Position numbers and translations under genes: made by a program
Assembly (NCBI GenBank): GCA_964596345.1
Contig: CAZQSZ010000001.1
Coordinates: forward strand, 124,001-188,000
From: CADEDV01 sp964596345
Lineage (GTDB): Bacteria; Bacteroidota; Bacteroidia; Chitinophagales; Chitinophagaceae
Direction of reading: 5' to 3'
Length of the DNA stretch: 64,000 nt
The notes under the pieces: generated by a model
Seen by the model: the letters and a program-made list of their open reading frames with translations, nothing else
Database searches by the model: none
What the model was told of the DNA's origin: nothing
Shown here: in pieces, positions 1-9,527 of the stretch
Layout of the letters: every line of letters begins with the position of its first letter
How positions within the stretch are numbered: the stretch's first letter is position 1

Positions 1-1000
1 TAATCCATTGGCCATTACGATTGGCCATAACAGGGCCATGATGGGTGTAGTAAGCGGTAATTACTTTTGTTTTTATTTCATCACCCTCTTTATAGCGAAG
101 TTTAATCAATTTTTGCTTTACCGGCTTTAATTGCTTTTCATACTCATAAAAAATCCTGTTCTCCTTTTTCACTATTTTTTCTTTGTACATATCGGCCACA
201 TCTACATTGCTGCTGGTGTGCATCCAGCCGCAATACTCATTAAATCCCTGGTAAACGAATAGCTGTCCCCAGGTAACAGCTCCATATACATTCAGGCCCT
301 CATTACTTACTACATGCACTTCCGGGCGAAAGTAAAATGTAACATGCGGGTTAATGTATAGAATTGCATTCCCTGATACTGTTTTTGAAGGTGCAATGGC
401 AAAACCATTGGAGCCGGTTACCTGTTCTTCAAAAAAATCCTTTGCTTTTGTAACGGATGGTGCTGCATCTCCAAGATAAAATTTTTTTACATCATCCTCT
501 GTTACATCACCCGTGCTGATGGCACCAATGCTGCCATCCGTCCATAGTAAGGGATACCAGGGTTTGAAACGGGTAAGCAAGGCTGGTTTTATTGCCGGGT
601 GTTTGTAGAGATAATAATTAATGCCATCAGCATAGGCATTCAGTAATTGTTGTAGCCACAACGGACTTTTTTTATAATCGGCCACTGCTTCTGCAGAATC
701 TATTATGAGTTTAATGTATAAATCATCCTGCAATGAACTTTCTCCTTTTATCTCACTCATCCTTCCCAGTTTTTCAATATAATTCATCTCCACCCGCTTA
801 AAATCATCTTCGCACTGTGCATACAATAAACCAAATACTGCATCGGCATCTGTTTTGCCATAGATATGAGGAATGCCCCAGTTGTCCCGGATAATAGTTA
901 CCCGCTTAGCCTGTTTTTCCCAGCGGGTTATTTCTGCTGTTGAAAAATGCTGAGCAATTAATTGTACAGGAAGCAGGAGGAACAACAATAGTTTTTTCAT
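1..1000 (-). CDS. Penicillin acylase family protein (3' end beyond window)
   Basis: This is an Ntn-hydrolase of the penicillin amidase family, which cleaves amide bonds of acylated substrates such as beta-lactams, N-acyl homoserine lactones or acylated amino acids; the substrate cannot be read from sequence. The start ATG at 998-1000 (minus strand) opens a signal peptide (MKKLLLFLLL...). The family's NWGIPHI block follows near residue 40. The precursor cleavage/nucleophile motif GSNGFAIA is visible with Ser197 (codon 410-412), and a downstream HTSSNVD block fits the beta chain. At least 333 codons are present and the frame is still open at base 1, so the C-terminal part lies outside. It is probably periplasmic. 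It is co-oriented with the serine hydrolase upstream. Confidence 0.85.
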   Translation of the reverse strand, partial: MKKLLLFLLLPVQLIAQHFSTAEITRWEKQAKRVTIIRDNWGIPHIYGKTDADAVFGLLYAQCEDDFKRVEMNYIEKLGRMSEIKGESSLQDDLYIKLIIDSAEAVADYKKSPLWLQQLLNAYADGINYYLYKHPAIKPALLTRFKPWYPLLWTDGSIGAISTGDVTEDDVKKFYLGDAAPSVTKAKDFFEEQVTGSNGFAIAPSKTVSGNAILYINPHVTFYFRPEVHVVSNEGLNVYGAVTWGQLFVYQGFNEYCGWMHTSSNVDVADMYKEKIVKKENRIFYEYEKQLKPVKQKLIKLRYKEGDEIKTKVITAYYTHHGPVMANRNGQWI

Positions 1001-1012
1001 TTGCAGGAAGGA

Positions 1013-2053
1013 TTATTTTTTTAAATAGTAAGAAGCCAGTGCTTTTGTAATAGCAACAGGATTGGCTTCATCGGTATTCGTGATTATAATAATTGACAAA
1101 CCATCATTTATAAAACGGGTATAATATGACCGGAAACCAATATTAGCTCCGCCATGCCCAACAAATTTGTGGCCATCAAATTCATCTATCATCCATCCAA
1201 AACCATAATAGGATTTTGATTTTTCATCGTTTGAAGTTTTAATAAATGGTTCCCAAAGCATTTCCCAGCTCTCTTTTTTGAGAATTATTTTCTTTTCGGC
1301 AAGCACCCTGTCCCATTTTATCATGTCGGTACTGGTGGAATAGAAACCACCGCTGGGCCGGATGGCAAACATAGCCGTTGCGTTCAGCAAGGTATCCCCT
1401 TTGTGCATATAACCACTGGCCCTGTTGGGGATGATGGGATAGAAATCGGTCATGCGGCTATTACTCATTCCTGCCGGTACAAATAATTTTTCTTCAATGT
1501 ATTTACCCCAATGCTGGCCGCTTACCTGGGTAATAATTTGTGCCAGCATATAATACCCAAGATTGCAGTACTGATATTTTTCACCTGTTTTAAAATCTAA
1601 TGGTAAGGAATAAGCAGCCTTAATAAGATCAAGGTCGCTGGTCATTTTAAAATTATCATAGGCCGGGCTTTCTCTTTTTAATCCTGATGTGTGCGACATT
1701 AAATGTTTTACCAGTATGGGCCGCCATGTTTCCGGTGCATCCGGAAAAAAGCGATGAACAGAATCAGTAATGGAGAGTTTGCCTTCTTCCTGCAATTTTA
1801 AAATGGCCGTGGTAAAAAATTGCTTGCTGACAGAGCCGAGCCGAATAACTGTTTCACTGCTGACTGGTACATTGAGCTCAATATTCGCAAGCCCATAACC
1901 CTTGTTTACTACTGGTTGCCCTTTTTTAACTACAGCCAGCGAAAGACCCACGATCTTTTGCTGCTTCATCAGGTTTTGTACAATAATATCGGTGCTGTCT
2001 GTTTGTGCAAACAGCAGGGAAGGAAAGAGAAGGAGTAGCAGCAGTTGTTTCAT
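1013..2053 (-). CDS. Serine hydrolase, class C beta-lactamase / penicillin-binding-protein-like
   Basis: The 346-residue product has a signal peptide (MKQLLLLLLFPSLLFAQ) and one beta-lactamase domain (PF00144 type). The SxxK motif is S74-V-S-K77, the YxN motif appears as Y162-C-N164, and HGG is at about residue 300. This catalytic set suits D-alanyl-D-amino peptidases, esterases and class C-like enzymes; true beta-lactamase activity is not implied. The reading frame can extend to an ATG at 2161, but the ATG at 2053 directly precedes the signal peptide and is preferred. It lies 12 bp upstream of the penicillin-acylase-like gene and probably shares a transcript with it. Periplasmic or outer-surface location is inferred. 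Confidence 0.85.
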   Translation of the reverse strand: MKQLLLLLLFPSLLFAQTDSTDIIVQNLMKQQKIVGLSLAVVKKGQPVVNKGYGLANIELNVPVSSETVIRLGSVSKQFFTTAILKLQEEGKLSITDSVHRFFPDAPETWRPILVKHLMSHTSGLKRESPAYDNFKMTSDLDLIKAAYSLPLDFKTGEKYQYCNLGYYMLAQIITQVSGQHWGKYIEEKLFVPAGMSNSRMTDFYPIIPNRASGYMHKGDTLLNATAMFAIRPSGGFYSTSTDMIKWDRVLAEKKIILKKESWEMLWEPFIKTSNDEKSKSYYGFGWMIDEFDGHKFVGHGGANIGFRSYYTRFINDGLSIIIITNTDEANPVAITKALASYYLKK

Positions 2054-2190
2054 ACGATTTTTATTTTTTAATGTAACGGTAAAGAAAGGCACAGGCAAAC
2101 CCAACGGCAACATAAATAATAAAACGCAGTAGCCGGCCTTTCCAATTTGTGCTATCGCCAAACATGAGATAAATCCTTTTTACAAGTTAG

Positions 2191-3579
2191 TTATTTCTTC
2201 TCCAGTTCCTCAATCGTTTTCTTCGCTGCCGCCAGGCGGATAGCTTTATTCTTCTCCACTAATTTATGGGTAGCCCATTTCTCCAATTTATGATGTAATG
2301 GAACCAGCAATGCTGCAATACAAACCAATGCCAGTAACATCAGTACCGGGGAGTGATGGGTGATGCGTTCTAAAAAAGGATGAAGTAAAAGATTGAGAAA
2401 TTCAAAAACTAATAATAGAGCAACCACGCCTAAGAACTGAATCAGTTTTGTATTGGTAATATGGCGGCGGCTGAGAGCTAAAAACAGAATAATGAAGGTG
2501 AGGATGCCTAGTGCTAGTAAAGCATATTGGATATTTTGCTTTCGTCGTTGTTCTTCTTTTACTTTTTCTGCCGCAGCTTCCTGTTGCCGTAAATCTTCTT
2601 CAAAGGTCATCAACAAAATTTGCTGGTTGGTTTTGTTGCTGGTTAACGAATCGCTGGCTGTTTTTATAAGCTTTGCATATTTTAATGTGCTGTCACAATT
2701 TGTTTTTTCATAAGTATCCGCAAGTAATTTTGCCGGTTTACTGCTCAGGTAAAAGAAGGGTGTATTGTTTACCGTTTCAATCGCTTTTCTTGCATAAAAT
2801 GCACAGGAATCTGTTTGATTATTCCGCTGAAAATGCTCTGCCAGGGCTGTGCATGTCAGATTGCGGTATCTTATATTATTGGCACCGTCACTTCGGTTGA
2901 GAGCCATATTAAAATAGCCCATAGCCAGCGGGGTATTGCCCAATTTACTATGTACGCCACCGAGGTTTATAAATACATAAGGATTATTGGAAACTATTTT
3001 TAGCCGGGTAAAAATTTCATAAGCTCTTTGTGAATACATCAACGAGGAATCAAGGTTATTGGTGGCAAGATATACGGCACCCAGGTTTGAAGGAGCCCAG
3101 GCTTTCATTTTTTCATTGTGCCCTTTATCAGCATGTGCTGTGGATGACAGGTAAATGCTGGCAGCCTTATCGTATTCCTCCCTGTCCCTGTAAATATGTG
3201 CTGTTTGATTTTCTGCGGAAGCCAATAAAGACAGATTATTGGTTGTTTCTGCGATAGCAATGGCTTTATGATGATAATCAAGGGCTTTAATAGGATTGCC
3301 CAGCAGCCGGTAACCCTGCCCCAAAAATGAATAGGCCATTGTCTGTCCAATGTTATCATTTTCTCTTTGTGCCTGGTTTAATATTTTTAACCCGGTCTCA
3401 ATGCACCACTTCGGGTCATTGTTAATTTCTGTACCCACCATGCTTATGAACAAATCAAATCTTTTGTTTTCGTCTTTTTCCACAGCCACTTTTTGAAGTA
3501 TGGAATCTACGTTTGCTTTTTGAGCAAAAACTAATTGCACACTTGTAACAAAACAAAAAAGGATTATTATTTTTTTCAT
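2191..3579 (-). CDS. TPR-repeat membrane protein lacking a kinase domain
   Basis: This 462-residue protein has a signal peptide, an N-terminal array of tetratricopeptide-like helices (about residues 40-300), a charged coiled-coil segment (about 320-345), three hydrophobic segments (about 348-368, 382-402 and 412-430) and a charged, helical C-terminal tail. The layout copies Bacteroidota TPR sensor kinases or LuxR regulators with a periplasmic TPR sensor, but the protein stops after the membrane region and has no histidine kinase, HTH or GGDEF domain. A function as a membrane-bound scaffold or a degenerate sensor is inference. It is co-oriented with its neighbours. Confidence 0.75.
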   Translation of the reverse strand: MKKIIILFCFVTSVQLVFAQKANVDSILQKVAVEKDENKRFDLFISMVGTEINNDPKWCIETGLKILNQAQRENDNIGQTMAYSFLGQGYRLLGNPIKALDYHHKAIAIAETTNNLSLLASAENQTAHIYRDREEYDKAASIYLSSTAHADKGHNEKMKAWAPSNLGAVYLATNNLDSSLMYSQRAYEIFTRLKIVSNNPYVFINLGGVHSKLGNTPLAMGYFNMALNRSDGANNIRYRNLTCTALAEHFQRNNQTDSCAFYARKAIETVNNTPFFYLSSKPAKLLADTYEKTNCDSTLKYAKLIKTASDSLTSNKTNQQILLMTFEEDLRQQEAAAEKVKEEQRRKQNIQYALLALGILTFIILFLALSRRHITNTKLIQFLGVVALLLVFEFLNLLLHPFLERITHHSPVLMLLALVCIAALLVPLHHKLEKWATHKLVEKNKAIRLAAAKKTIEELEKK

Positions 3580-3600
3580 CAGTCAATTAAAATGTTTTTT

Positions 3601-4047
3601 CTAACTTCTTTTAATAAGTGTTGAATGCAGATGATTTACTTTCCATTGTTTTCTTTCTCTCACCAAAGCTACTGTTTCCAGCCATTGTACCGTTGACTGT
3701 TTTCCATCCTTTATTATTACTGACTGCAAACGATACGTAACCCATGCCGTGTTTTTGTCTGTAATAGTGTTGATGAATTCAAAGCTATTGGTACGTTTAA
3801 AATCGGCTGACTGGTTTAATGTGATTGCCTTCTGGATAAGTGTATCTATATTCCATATCTGCCCATATTCGTATAAGGTAATATCGGTTGTGCTATAATT
3901 TTTCAGGCTGATTGAATCCCGGTTGGATAAAGCATTAAAGAAATTGATAACCGTTTGCTGTACGGCTTGTTGATTTGTTGCTGCTGGTTGAGCCTGTAAC
4001 AGGGTAATGCAAAAAATTGCAGGCAGAAGTAATATTTTTTTTCTCAT
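3601..4047 (-). CDS. Secreted NTF2-like (SnoaL/DUF4440-type) protein
   Basis: The 148-residue product carries a signal peptide (MRKKILLLPAIFCITLLQAQ) followed by a single cone-shaped NTF2-like domain. Helix 1 contains VINFFNALSNRD, followed by the alternating strands typical of DUF4440/SnoaL_3 proteins, including TAWVTYRLQSVI and QWKVNHLHSTLI. Such domains bind small molecules or act as accessory folds. No catalytic residues can be assigned. The gene begins only 3 bp after the stop of the amidohydrolase gene upstream, so the two are probably cotranscribed. Confidence 0.7.
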   Translation of the reverse strand: MRKKILLLPAIFCITLLQAQPAATNQQAVQQTVINFFNALSNRDSISLKNYSTTDITLYEYGQIWNIDTLIQKAITLNQSADFKRTNSFEFINTITDKNTAWVTYRLQSVIIKDGKQSTVQWLETVALVRERKQWKVNHLHSTLIKRS

Positions 4048-4050
4048 GAT

Positions 4051-5541
4051 TTACTTTTTAAACTTTCCAAACACTGCCTGTCCCGGAAAAACAGTACTCA
4101 CTGTTTTCCCATTCTTCAACACAAGTGTTCCATTCACTAATACATATTCTATACCTGCCGAAAATTCTAATCCTTTTTCAAATGTTGCTTTATCAATGAT
4201 TGTGTTGGGATTAAAGATGGTAATATCAGCATCGGCTCCCACTTGTATTCTTCCTTTGAAACGCATGGACGGAGCAATATTTTCCAAACGCTTTGCAGGC
4301 AGCAGTGTCATTTTTTCAATAGCAGTATTCAAGTCAATGACTTTGTCTTCTCTTACATATTTGCCCAGCACCCGGGAGAAAGTTCCGGCCGTTCTGGGAT
4401 GTGCCAACTTCGCATACTGCATTCCGTCTGATGCAATCATTACTCCCGGAGCAGCAATGCCCGTTTTAATCCATTCAGGCTTCATCACATGCAAAATCAC
4501 TACGCCACCGGTTTTGCGGTATGCTTCAAAAGTTTCTTTGGTTAACCGTTCGCCGGTAGCCACCCATTGTAAGTCGCCATAACTAATGCCAAGCCGTTGC
4601 TGCCATCCTTCATCAAACATGGCACTTTGCAGCCCGGTGGAACCGGCGGTATAGGGGTATAGTTCGGTAGTGATATCAAAGCCTTTGTTTTTTGCTGCAG
4701 CTACCATATCTACTGAAAGCTGAATATTGCCCAGCGACATACTGTTGATATGAACGATGTGCAGCGGTGCATGGGTAAGTACAGCATCCGTTATCACTTC
4801 CTGTATAGAAATAATATCGGGGTTTCTTACATGGGTAAATACGAGGGCATTCATTTCCCCCGCTAATTCAAAAACCCGGTACAGTTCGTTCGGGTTTGAT
4901 TTAGGCAGGTAGCCGATAGGTGCGCCAATACCGATACCGCCTTCTGCCAGTGAAATTTTAATGTTGTTTAATGTTTGTGTGAGTTGTTCAGCAGTTAACA
5001 CTTCATCTTTGGCAGGCAGGATGGTATTTGTCAGTTCAGCAATCGTTGTTTCACCGGTGCTGCTTGCCTTGTAAAATTTTATGGCTTCTTCTTTGAATTT
5101 ATCAATCGTTTTAAACCGTTCGTAAGGCCAGCAAACACTGGCACCGTAATTAATGAGTGCCTTTGATTGCCGGCTTGCATACCATTCCTTCAGGTTTTCA
5201 ATTCCCCATTCTAACTCCAGGGCAGTAGTAACACCATCATGCAATTGATACTCCTGTTCCACATTGCTGCGGCCATGTATATGCAGATCAATAAAGCCGG
5301 GGGCTACCACCAGGCCACTTACATTAATGGTTTGTTTTCCTTTTAGGGGTGCTGAAGAAATTTGGGCAATGCGGTTGTTGAGGATGCCTACGTTTCTTAC
5401 CGCATCTAATTTTGTCTCGGGGTCAATTACCCGGCCGCCGGATAATACAATATCATATTCAATCGATGATTGTGCTGTTGCATAGAAGCAAAACAATATT
5501 GACGGCAGCGCAATAAGTGCTTTTAAAAAACGGGTCATCAT
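4051..5541 (-). CDS. D-aminoacylase / N-acyl-D-glutamate deacylase-type amidohydrolase
   Basis: The 496-residue amidohydrolase has a signal peptide (about residues 1-23) and the composite beta-sandwich plus TIM barrel of the D-aminoacylase subgroup. Visible metal-site elements are the FIDLHIHGR block (HxH, about residue 85), HVRN, LHIVHINS and the catalytic-Asp context IASDGMQ. The C-terminal strand GADADITIFNP is typical. The enzyme is expected to hydrolyse N-acyl-D-amino acids in the periplasm, with Zn2+ as cofactor (family knowledge). Its exact substrate is unknown. With the penicillin-acylase-like and beta-lactamase-like genes downstream it forms a run of amide-hydrolysing enzymes. Confidence 0.82.
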   Translation of the reverse strand: MMTRFLKALIALPSILFCFYATAQSSIEYDIVLSGGRVIDPETKLDAVRNVGILNNRIAQISSAPLKGKQTINVSGLVVAPGFIDLHIHGRSNVEQEYQLHDGVTTALELEWGIENLKEWYASRQSKALINYGASVCWPYERFKTIDKFKEEAIKFYKASSTGETTIAELTNTILPAKDEVLTAEQLTQTLNNIKISLAEGGIGIGAPIGYLPKSNPNELYRVFELAGEMNALVFTHVRNPDIISIQEVITDAVLTHAPLHIVHINSMSLGNIQLSVDMVAAAKNKGFDITTELYPYTAGSTGLQSAMFDEGWQQRLGISYGDLQWVATGERLTKETFEAYRKTGGVVILHVMKPEWIKTGIAAPGVMIASDGMQYAKLAHPRTAGTFSRVLGKYVREDKVIDLNTAIEKMTLLPAKRLENIAPSMRFKGRIQVGADADITIFNPNTIIDKATFEKGLEFSAGIEYVLVNGTLVLKNGKTVSTVFPGQAVFGKFKK

Positions 5542-5576
5542 AACCAGGCTATTTTAAAAATTAATAATCCTATTTC

Positions 5577-6782
5577 TTACAAATAACTCAACCACCATTT
5601 TTCCTTGTGATGGGTTTTATACCTGTCATATTTTTTGCATACAGGGTATAGTATCAGTACAACAGCTATCCAAACAAGGTATACCACGGGCAGGCTATTC
5701 CCTTCACCCGGAGCTACATACATAAATGGAAATTGCTGCCCCACTCTTTTTGCTTCGGCAAAGGAATGCCCTCTAGAAAAAAAGAAAATAGCAGCGATAA
5801 GGTGTATTAAATAAATATGAAGGATATAGTAAAAGAATGCTGTGCGGCCAAAGACGATCATTATACCAGTAAACTTATTTTTAATTTTTTCTATAAATGC
5901 CAGCAGCAGCAATGCCGGGCCAATAGTGGCACAGAGATATAATAAGGATGGGGGGTACTTGGTCACTTTTATAAAGGAAAAGAAAGTATAGAGACTGTTT
6001 TTTTGATCAGTCCAATCCCCGGGGTCGCCATACATATTGCTGAAACGAAGAATGATAAAGAAAAGAATTAAACCTATCCCGGTGCGTAGCAATATTTTTC
6101 TTCGCTGCTGTTCGGTGTAAGATGATGTAAAGAAAACGCCTGCACAATAACCCAGCATCATCAGCCCCGTCCATGCTACAAAGGGATAGACCAGCATGGC
6201 AACATGATTATCTGCAATCGGGTAAACAGCAAATACACCGTGATGTAAAAAATCCCACATAAAAGAAGGTTGAAAACCCGGCCTGGACTCTGGTATGTCA
6301 AGCAGGTTGTGGCCTGCAACAATGATGACACCCAGCAACAAAATCATTTTGTAAGGAAGTTTTACCAGCATCAGCAATCCGAGGATAAACATGCTGATAC
6401 CAATGGCCCAGATAACCTGGAAGGGAATAATGTTGAAGTTAGTATTGAATGTCCAGGCAAATGCAATAATGGTCCACTCAGCAATGATCAGCCAGAAACC
6501 CCGCTTGAGTAAAAAGATGCCGAGTTCTTTTTTAGTTTTTCGTAAACTCTGCAAATAAATAGAAGTGCCGGATAGGAAGACAAAAACAGGAGCACAAAAA
6601 TGGGTGATCCACCGGGTGAAATATAATGCCGGTGTCGTCGTTGCTAAATTCAAGGGGTCATCCGTATTGGCGGTGATGTGAAAGTAGTCACGAACATGAT
6701 CCAACGCCATAATGACCATAACAATGCCCCGGACTATGTCAATGGATTCAATTCGTTTTTGGTTGGTTAGGTTTGGTTGCAT
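5577..6782 (-). CDS. DUF1624 / HGSNAT-like multi-pass membrane protein (paralogue 1)
   Basis: The 401-residue integral membrane protein has about ten hydrophobic helices and opens with the family signature RIESIDIVRGIVMVIMALDHVRDYF, read here as residues 10-34 and containing the conserved DxxRG and ALDHxRD. DUF1624 is related to heparan-alpha-glucosaminide N-acetyltransferase, which moves an acetyl group from cytosolic acetyl-CoA across the membrane using the conserved His; acyl transfer to a periplasmic glycan is therefore the likely chemistry. It ends in KEKWWLSYL, identical to the next paralogue, so the pair is a tandem duplication. The acceptor is unknown. Confidence 0.8.
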   Translation of the reverse strand: MQPNLTNQKRIESIDIVRGIVMVIMALDHVRDYFHITANTDDPLNLATTTPALYFTRWITHFCAPVFVFLSGTSIYLQSLRKTKKELGIFLLKRGFWLIIAEWTIIAFAWTFNTNFNIIPFQVIWAIGISMFILGLLMLVKLPYKMILLLGVIIVAGHNLLDIPESRPGFQPSFMWDFLHHGVFAVYPIADNHVAMLVYPFVAWTGLMMLGYCAGVFFTSSYTEQQRRKILLRTGIGLILFFIILRFSNMYGDPGDWTDQKNSLYTFFSFIKVTKYPPSLLYLCATIGPALLLLAFIEKIKNKFTGIMIVFGRTAFFYYILHIYLIHLIAAIFFFSRGHSFAEAKRVGQQFPFMYVAPGEGNSLPVVYLVWIAVVLILYPVCKKYDRYKTHHKEKWWLSYL

Positions 6783-6814
6783 GGTTATTATTTTAGAAGG
6801 CTCTTATTAAGTTA

Positions 6815-8005
6815 TTACAAATAACTCAACCACCACTTTTCCTTATGATTGGTTTTATACCTGTCGTACCACTTACACAAGGGGTACAATCCGATAACAA
6901 CAGCAAGCCAAACAACATACACTACCCATAGATCATAACCTTCGCCGGGAATAATGAACTTAAAGGGAAGCCCCGGCACTCCTTTCATTCCTTCGGCTAC
7001 GCTATGCCCTCTTGATAAATAGAACAAGGCAGAAATAATATGTAATAAATAAAAATGGATGACATAATAAAAGAGCGGCACCCTTCCATACACCGAAATG
7101 ATCTTTGCTAACCGGCCACTTGTATTTTTTACCAACGCTAAAAAAATAAGAGCACAACCAATGGTGGCACACATGAACAGAAGCGATGGAGGATACTTCT
7201 GTACATTCATAAAGGAAAGAAAAGTACGAAAACCGGTTTTTTGCTGGCTCCAATGAAGAGGGTCGCCATAAATATCAATTGACCTGAGTGCCACAAATAC
7301 TACCAGTGAGCCAATTCCCAGCAATAGCAATATTTTATTTCTTCGTTCTGTTGTTGTATCACTGAATAATTTGCCGCAGCAATAACCAAGTATCATCAAC
7401 CCCGTCCAGGGTAGAAAAGGATAAAAGACACCTAATGTAAAATTGCTGCTTAACTGAGTGAATGTGGGCCGGTGTAAAAAGCTCCACCATAAGGGAACAA
7501 CCCCGTTCCGATTAGCTTCGGCAAAATCCAGGCTATTATGTCCCAGTACAATTATTAATCCTAGCAGGAGCAATACCCGAAAAGGAAACCAGATAAACAA
7601 TCCGAGTAGTACCATGCTGATACCGATAGCCCAAATAGTTGCCAGCATAACAACACTAAAATGTATATCTCCCAGCATTCCTGTCATTACGGTAACTTCT
7701 AAAAAGATCAGCCAGAGGCCACGGGTAATTAAAAAACGGCTTAATTCTTTTGTTGTTTTTTTCCTGCTTTGCAACCAGGCAGAAAGGCCCGACAGAAATA
7801 CAAAGGTGGGAGCACAGAAATGAGTGATCCACCTCGTGAAGTATAAAATGGGAGTGGTGGTTTCGGGATTCAGCGGATCACCGGTGAATGCGTCGCTGTG
7901 AAAAAAGTCACGGGTATGATCAAGGGCCATGATGATCATGACTAATCCACGAAGCAGGTCAATGGATTCAATTCGTCTGGGACGAAGGTTGAGTGATTCA
8001 TTCAT
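6815..8005 (-). CDS. DUF1624 / HGSNAT-like multi-pass membrane protein (paralogue 2)
   Basis: This 396-residue paralogue of the preceding gene keeps the same N-terminal block (RIESIDLLRGLVMIIMALDH), the ALDHTRDFFH motif, the FLHRPTF/FYPFLPWTG regions and the same KEKWWLSYL end. The predicted architecture is about ten membrane helices with the family's conserved His near residue 30. The two copies have diverged through the central helices, which suggests different substrates rather than a very recent duplication. It lies 12 bp downstream of a small membrane-anchored protein gene and is probably part of the same transcript as the whole 5.6-11.6 kb block. Confidence 0.8.
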   Translation of the reverse strand: MNESLNLRPRRIESIDLLRGLVMIIMALDHTRDFFHSDAFTGDPLNPETTTPILYFTRWITHFCAPTFVFLSGLSAWLQSRKKTTKELSRFLITRGLWLIFLEVTVMTGMLGDIHFSVVMLATIWAIGISMVLLGLFIWFPFRVLLLLGLIIVLGHNSLDFAEANRNGVVPLWWSFLHRPTFTQLSSNFTLGVFYPFLPWTGLMILGYCCGKLFSDTTTERRNKILLLLGIGSLVVFVALRSIDIYGDPLHWSQQKTGFRTFLSFMNVQKYPPSLLFMCATIGCALIFLALVKNTSGRLAKIISVYGRVPLFYYVIHFYLLHIISALFYLSRGHSVAEGMKGVPGLPFKFIIPGEGYDLWVVYVVWLAVVIGLYPLCKWYDRYKTNHKEKWWLSYL

Positions 8006-8017
8006 GTCCGTGTGATT

Positions 8018-8755
8018 TTATTTCAGGTGATATTCTTTTTGTAAAAAGGCAATAATTACGGTTGCCTTTTTATGTAGTTGTGTGAGCCTTGTATAAAGAA
8101 TTCTGTTGCTCCCTTTTAATTGATGAATGCGATAAGCTAAATCCTGGTGCAACGAGGCATCATATGAACGCAAGGGCGGATTACCAACAGGTTTATGGAT
8201 GATGTTGTCATCGTCCAGCATTTTATCAAAAATATAAGGGTTAAAAATGAGTGACATTAAAGGGTCAACATCCCTTCGTTCTTGTCCTTCGTCTGCTATA
8301 TTGGTAAGAATTGTTTCAACCAGTTTCTGGTAACTGATGATGCTGTCTGCTGCCTGCTCACTCCTTATAAGCCTCAATGCTCCTGAATTTTTTAATTGGG
8401 TAATGGTTCTGTCGCTTGTTTGAAAACGTTTTGTTCTGATAAGAAGCCTTCCTAAAAGATAAAAATCACTTTCATTACCTTTTATGGTTTGTGTTTCTAA
8501 AAAATTCATCATAGAATCCAATTGCTCTTTTCTTGTTTCCTGGTAAACAAGATTTGTGCTGATGGAAGCCGTATCCATTTTCAAATCTTCGATATAAGAT
8601 TTAATGAACTGCTTCTCCCGGTCTTTTTCTATTTTATGTTCTAACTGGTACTCTGCCAAAAATCCGCAGAACACAGCGAGGAAGAGCATGAGGAACTCCC
8701 AGAAATAATGGGTCCATTTTTTTCGGGCAGTATGGGTGTGTGCATGTACCTCCAT
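8018..8755 (-). CDS. N-terminally membrane-anchored protein, paralogue 1 (DUF6090-like)
   Basis: The 245-residue protein starts with a short His-containing segment (MEVHAHTHTARKKW), one hydrophobic helix (about residues 16-35, FLMLFLAVFCGFLAEYQLE), then a long charged, mostly alpha-helical soluble part with the conserved block LKNSGALRLIR. The arrangement resembles DUF6090-type Bacteroidota proteins, but I cannot confirm the family from memory. No catalytic motif is recognisable. It is the first of three tandem paralogues whose membrane-anchor region is nearly identical while the distal region has diverged. Confidence 0.65.
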   Translation of the reverse strand: MEVHAHTHTARKKWTHYFWEFLMLFLAVFCGFLAEYQLEHKIEKDREKQFIKSYIEDLKMDTASISTNLVYQETRKEQLDSMMNFLETQTIKGNESDFYLLGRLLIRTKRFQTSDRTITQLKNSGALRLIRSEQAADSIISYQKLVETILTNIADEGQERRDVDPLMSLIFNPYIFDKMLDDDNIIHKPVGNPPLRSYDASLHQDLAYRIHQLKGSNRILYTRLTQLHKKATVIIAFLQKEYHLK

Positions 8756-8761
8756 AAAATA

Positions 8762-9520
8762 TTATTTGAGATGATATTCTTTTTTTATAAAACCAATAAG
8801 CTCTGCCGAAAAATTATGATTAGTTGTAAGCATTCTATGATAATTTCGGACAAAACCTCTCCATTGTGAAGCCAGGTTTGCATATTTAACAAGTTGCTGG
8901 TATTCTTTCGTTAGTAATGGGGGAGCAACAGGTTGATTTAAAAATTCCTGCTCGTTGGTGAAATTTCTGTTACTGGCACTATCAGGATAGCTATACCATT
9001 CATTAAATATTTCGGCTTCATAGAGCTTGTGGAATTGATAATGGTAATAAACCAGTCCCATCTGCTTTTCAGCTTCGCTAATCTTGTTATCAAGCTTGTT
9101 AAGACTGTCCACCACATTTCTTTTTCTGATAAGCCGCATATTGCCGGCATTTTTCAATTGAGACAAGGTGTTTCTGCTAAAATTCATTTCTCTCACATTT
9201 TGAAGGTACTTTCTCTTATAGTAATAGAGCAACCTGGTATCAATGTTTGTTAAATCATGCGTATTGATATACCTAACCAGGCTATCAATACCATGAACCC
9301 GTACTGAATCTTTCAAAACATAATTTATTTTTGCTGTATCAGCTTCCAGTTCTTTAATCATTGAAATGATATATTGTTTTTCCCTGTCTTTTTCAATCTT
9401 ATGTTCTAACTGGTACTCTGCCAAAAATCCGCAGAACACAGCGAGGAATAACATCAGAAACTCCCAGAAATAGTGGGTCCATTTTTTTCTTGCCGTGTGT
9501 GAGTGGTGGTGTACTTCCAT
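8762..9520 (-). CDS. N-terminally membrane-anchored protein, paralogue 2 (DUF6090-like)
   Basis: The 252-residue product starts MEVHHHSHTARKKW, followed by the same single membrane helix (FLMLFLAVFCGFLAEYQLE) as its neighbours. The soluble region carries the shared LKNAGNMRLIRKRN block near residue 120 and ends in IKKEYHLK, matching paralogue 1 (LQKEYHLK). It is separated from the next gene by 6 bp, which indicates translational linkage. The topology prediction is a short inside or outside N-terminus, one TM helix and a coiled-coil-prone domain. The function is unknown; a partner role for the adjacent acyltransferase-like proteins is only suggested by the arrangement. Confidence 0.65.
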   Translation of the reverse strand: MEVHHHSHTARKKWTHYFWEFLMLFLAVFCGFLAEYQLEHKIEKDREKQYIISMIKELEADTAKINYVLKDSVRVHGIDSLVRYINTHDLTNIDTRLLYYYKRKYLQNVREMNFSRNTLSQLKNAGNMRLIRKRNVVDSLNKLDNKISEAEKQMGLVYYHYQFHKLYEAEIFNEWYSYPDSASNRNFTNEQEFLNQPVAPPLLTKEYQQLVKYANLASQWRGFVRNYHRMLTTNHNFSAELIGFIKKEYHLK

Positions 9521-9527
9521 AATTAGA

